A stretch of DNA of 16,109 nucleotides, taken from positions 1 through 16,109 of the forward strand of contig PNND01000177.1 of NCBI GenBank assembly GCA_013824045.1. The letters are read 5' to 3'. The DNA is from Rhodobacter sp. Lineage in GTDB: Bacteria > Pseudomonadota > Alphaproteobacteria > Rhodobacterales > Rhodobacteraceae. The notes under the pieces were generated by a model. It was given only the letters and a program-made list of their open reading frames with translations, did no database searches and had not been told where the DNA came from. The position numbers and the translations under genes were made by a program. Of this stretch, positions 14,343-16,109 are shown in pieces (within the stretch, counting starts at the first letter, position 1; each line of letters opens with the position of its first letter).

Positions 14343-15389
14343 ATGCTGAAGAGAACCCTAATGGGCGGATTGCTTGCGGGCACCGTTCTGGCGGCCACTG
14401 GACTGACCGCCTTTGCGCAAGAGGCCTTTGACGGGCCGACCAGCGGCCCCAAGGCGGCCGAGGGAAAGACGATCGTTGTGCTGGCCGGTGACATGAAGAA
14501 CGGCGGTATTCTGGGTGTCACCACCGGAATTGAAGAGGCCGCTTCCAAGATCGGCTGGGAGGTCAAAGTGCTGGACGGTGCGGGGTCGGTGCAAAGCCGG
14601 GCGGCCGCCGTGGGGCAGGCGCTGGCACTTGGCCCGGATGGAATCGTGATCAACGGCTTTGACGCGGCTGAGCAACAGGCCGCGCTGGAAGGCGTGACGG
14701 CGGCGGGCATTCCGATGGTGTCGTGGCATTCGGGGCCGAAGATCGGCTGCGATGCGCCCGGCGGAATCTTTGCCAATGTGTCGACTGACGCGATGGATGT
14801 GTCGGTCAAGGCGGCCGAATGGGCCTTGCAGGACGGCGGCGGCAAGCCCGGCGTCGTGATCTTTACCGACAGCACCTATACCATCGCCATCCTCAAGGCG
14901 GCCAAGCTGAAGGAAGTGATCGAGGCGGGTGGCGGCACCGTGCTGCAATGGGTGGATACGCCCATCGCCGAAACCTCGACCCGGATGGGCCCGCTGACGA
15001 CCACGCTTTTGCAGCAGCATGGCGCGGCATGGACGCATTCACTTGCCATCAACGATCTGTATTTCGATTTCATGGGGCCGTCGCTTGCGGCTGCGGGGAT
15101 CGACGGCAAGGGCGCGCCGAAGGCCGGGTCTGCCGGTGATGGATCGGAGGCTGCCTTCCAGCGCATCCGGTCGGGCCAGTATCAGGCCGTGACGGTGGCG
15201 GAACCGCTGAACCTGCAGGGTTGGCAGCTGGTGGACGAGTTGAACCGCGCGATTTCGGGCGAGGCCTGTTCAGGCTACATCACCGCGCCCGCGCTGGTGA
15301 CGGAGGAGGGCCTTGCCAAGACGGAAGGCAACACCTTTGATCCTGACAATGGCTATCGCGCGGCTTATGCCGCGATCTGGGGCAAGTAA
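14343..15389 (+). CDS. Periplasmic sugar-binding protein of the CUT2 ABC importer
   Basis: The 348-residue protein begins with a signal peptide: KR at 3-4, a hydrophobic core about 7-22, and a likely cleavage after AFA at 23-25. The mature part follows the type I periplasmic-binding-protein fold, with KTIVVLAGDMKNGG (42-55), ALALGPDGIVINGFD (93-107) and PMVSWHSGP (124-132) in the places where ribose-type proteins have their strands and ligand contacts. Two cysteines, C136 and C309, could form a disulphide. It would capture the ligand in the periplasm and deliver it to the permease. GGGAGGA gives a strong ribosome site, fitting the high dose of binding protein usual in such operons. It is the last gene, followed by a strong terminator. 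The ligand is unknown; aldonate or ketoaldonate is inferred from context only. Confidence 0.92.
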   Translation: MLKRTLMGGLLAGTVLAATGLTAFAQEAFDGPTSGPKAAEGKTIVVLAGDMKNGGILGVTTGIEEAASKIGWEVKVLDGAGSVQSRAAAVGQALALGPDGIVINGFDAAEQQAALEGVTAAGIPMVSWHSGPKIGCDAPGGIFANVSTDAMDVSVKAAEWALQDGGGKPGVVIFTDSTYTIAILKAAKLKEVIEAGGGTVLQWVDTPIAETSTRMGPLTTTLLQQHGAAWTHSLAINDLYFDFMGPSLAAAGIDGKGAPKAGSAGDGSEAAFQRIRSGQYQAVTVAEPLNLQGWQLVDELNRAISGEACSGYITAPALVTEEGLAKTEGNTFDPDNGYRAAYAAIWGK

Positions 15390-15405
15390 GCTTTCACCAC
15401 ACGGC

Positions 15406-15432
15406 AAAGGGCGCAGCTTGCTGCGCCCTTTT
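15406..15432 (+). terminator. Strong intrinsic terminator of the transporter operon
   Basis: A perfect 12-bp inverted repeat (AAAGGGCGCAGC at 15406-15417, complementary strand at 15420-15431) with a 2-nt centre, or 11 bp around CTTG, ends in TTTT. It lies 17 bp after the binding-protein stop. The following 176 bases (15433-15608) hold no recognised element. Confidence 0.9.
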
Positions 15433-15608
15433 GCATGTCATCCCTGTGCCCGATCTGCTGCGCCCGGAAACCTGAACAAGCGACTGGGGGGGCGAGAGAC
15501 CGATGTGTAACGCCATGCCTCATCGCCCGTCGCGGCGGCTTTGCCTTATCCCCGAGATGGCTATGGGCAAGGATACGGCGGACCGTCAGGGATTAGCCGG
15601 AGTTGCGG

Positions 15609-16109
15609 TCACGTCGACGCGCCTGCGGTAGCGATCAGTGCATCCATCAGTTCCCGGACTGTCAGGGTGACCGGATTGCCCTTCATGGACGATGAAGTGA
15701 GGGCGGCTTCGGCGACCTGAGCATGCAGGGCGGGAGGCAGGCCTTGTGCGGTCAGGCCGGGGAGGCCGGCGGCGCGGGCCCAAGTGGCGAGCGTTTCGGG
15801 GGCGTCGTCGGAGCGGCCGCCGAGCGTGGCGGCGATGTGGTGAAAGACCGTATTGAGCCGATGGGCGGTGTCACCCGAAGCATGGCTGCGGTTGAGGCGA
15901 AGAATGGGCGCGAGCAGCACGCCGCAGATCGCGCCGTGGGGGGCGGGGCAAAGGCCGCCGATGACGCCGGCAAGGCCATGGACCGCGCCGAGGCCAGAGT
16001 TCGCAAGGGCGATGCCGCCGGTGAGGGAGACATAGGCGAGGGCATCACGGGCGGCGGGGTCTTCTGTTTCCATGAGCCGTTTGAGGGCGGCAAGCCCCTG
16101 CGGGATGGC
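15609..16109 (-). CDS. Iron-containing alcohol dehydrogenase, C-terminal part (gene runs off the right edge)
   Basis: The last 166 residues are present; the start lies beyond the window. The helical domain shows GAVHGLAGVIGG, CPAPHG and GVLLAPILRLN. The two histidines (in AVHG and APHG) are 14 residues apart, as for the metal-binding pair of FucO-type enzymes. C-terminal TSSSMKGNPVTLTVRELMDAL is also typical of the family. Members oxidise or reduce alcohols, aldehydes, hydroxyacids or maleylacetate using NAD(P) and a divalent metal, so substrate cannot be assigned from the C-terminus. The first in-frame ATG is at 16073, but the reading frame continues in family-like sequence (AIPQGLAALKRL) to the window edge, so that ATG is not the start. 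No operator lies near it, so membership in the aldonate regulon is not shown. Confidence 0.88.
   Translation of the reverse strand, partial: AIPQGLAALKRLMETEDPAARDALAYVSLTGGIALANSGLGAVHGLAGVIGGLCPAPHGAICGVLLAPILRLNRSHASGDTAHRLNTVFHHIAATLGGRSDDAPETLATWARAAGLPGLTAQGLPPALHAQVAEAALTSSSMKGNPVTLTVRELMDALIATAGAST

Overview
The window is GC-rich DNA with the gene style of an alphaproteobacterium, most likely family Rhodobacteraceae. Pointers are a DUF2793 protein, an Entner-Doudoroff-type aldonate locus, short intergenic spacers and overlapping start/stop codons. No rRNA, tRNA, CRISPR array, insertion sequence or integrase was seen. Both ends cut a gene. No gene-free stretch exceeds 300 bases.

Left part (1-3463): the 5' end of a UDP-glucose 6-dehydrogenase gene (minus), an orphan DUF2793 tail-fibre or spike-like protein (minus), and a UDP-glucose 4-epimerase (plus). 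The two nucleotide-sugar genes suggest surface polysaccharide precursor supply; the DUF2793 gene looks phage- or gene-transfer-agent-derived but stands alone.

Centre (3525-10548): a catabolic island for ketoaldonates, L-idonate and D-gluconate. The minus operon from 7083 down to 3525 encodes a gluconate 5-dehydrogenase-type SDR, gluconokinase, a beta-hydroxyacid dehydrogenase, a small dimeric alpha/beta-barrel protein and a GntR-type LacI-family repressor. The divergent plus operon (7194-9169) encodes a D-2-hydroxyacid dehydrogenase (likely 2-ketoaldonate reductase) joined by a 1-base overlap to L-idonate 5-dehydrogenase. A second divergent pair follows: a GlcG/HbpS-like protein (minus) and an SMP-30 gluconolactonase (plus). 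Together these give a plausible route: 2-keto-L-gulonate to L-idonate to 5-keto-D-gluconate to D-gluconate to 6-phosphogluconate, with gluconolactone feeding in.

Right part (10625-15432): a second GntR/IdnR-like LacI-family regulator (minus), divergent from a three-gene CUT2 (ribose-type) ABC importer (ATPase, permease, periplasmic binding protein) that ends in a strong intrinsic terminator. The last feature (15609-16109, minus) is the C-terminal part of an iron-containing alcohol dehydrogenase.

The unifying signal is a 16-bp CG-centred palindrome (best copy ATGTTATCGTTAACAT) found in all three divergent intergenic regions: once at 7133, once at 9618, twice around 11661-11732. It ties enzymes, lactonase, GlcG-like protein, regulator and transporter into one inferred local regulon. 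The importer's substrate is therefore inferred to be an aldonate or ketoaldonate, which is not the usual CUT2 cargo. The importer's ATPase also has one composite ATP site degenerate in all three of its key motifs.
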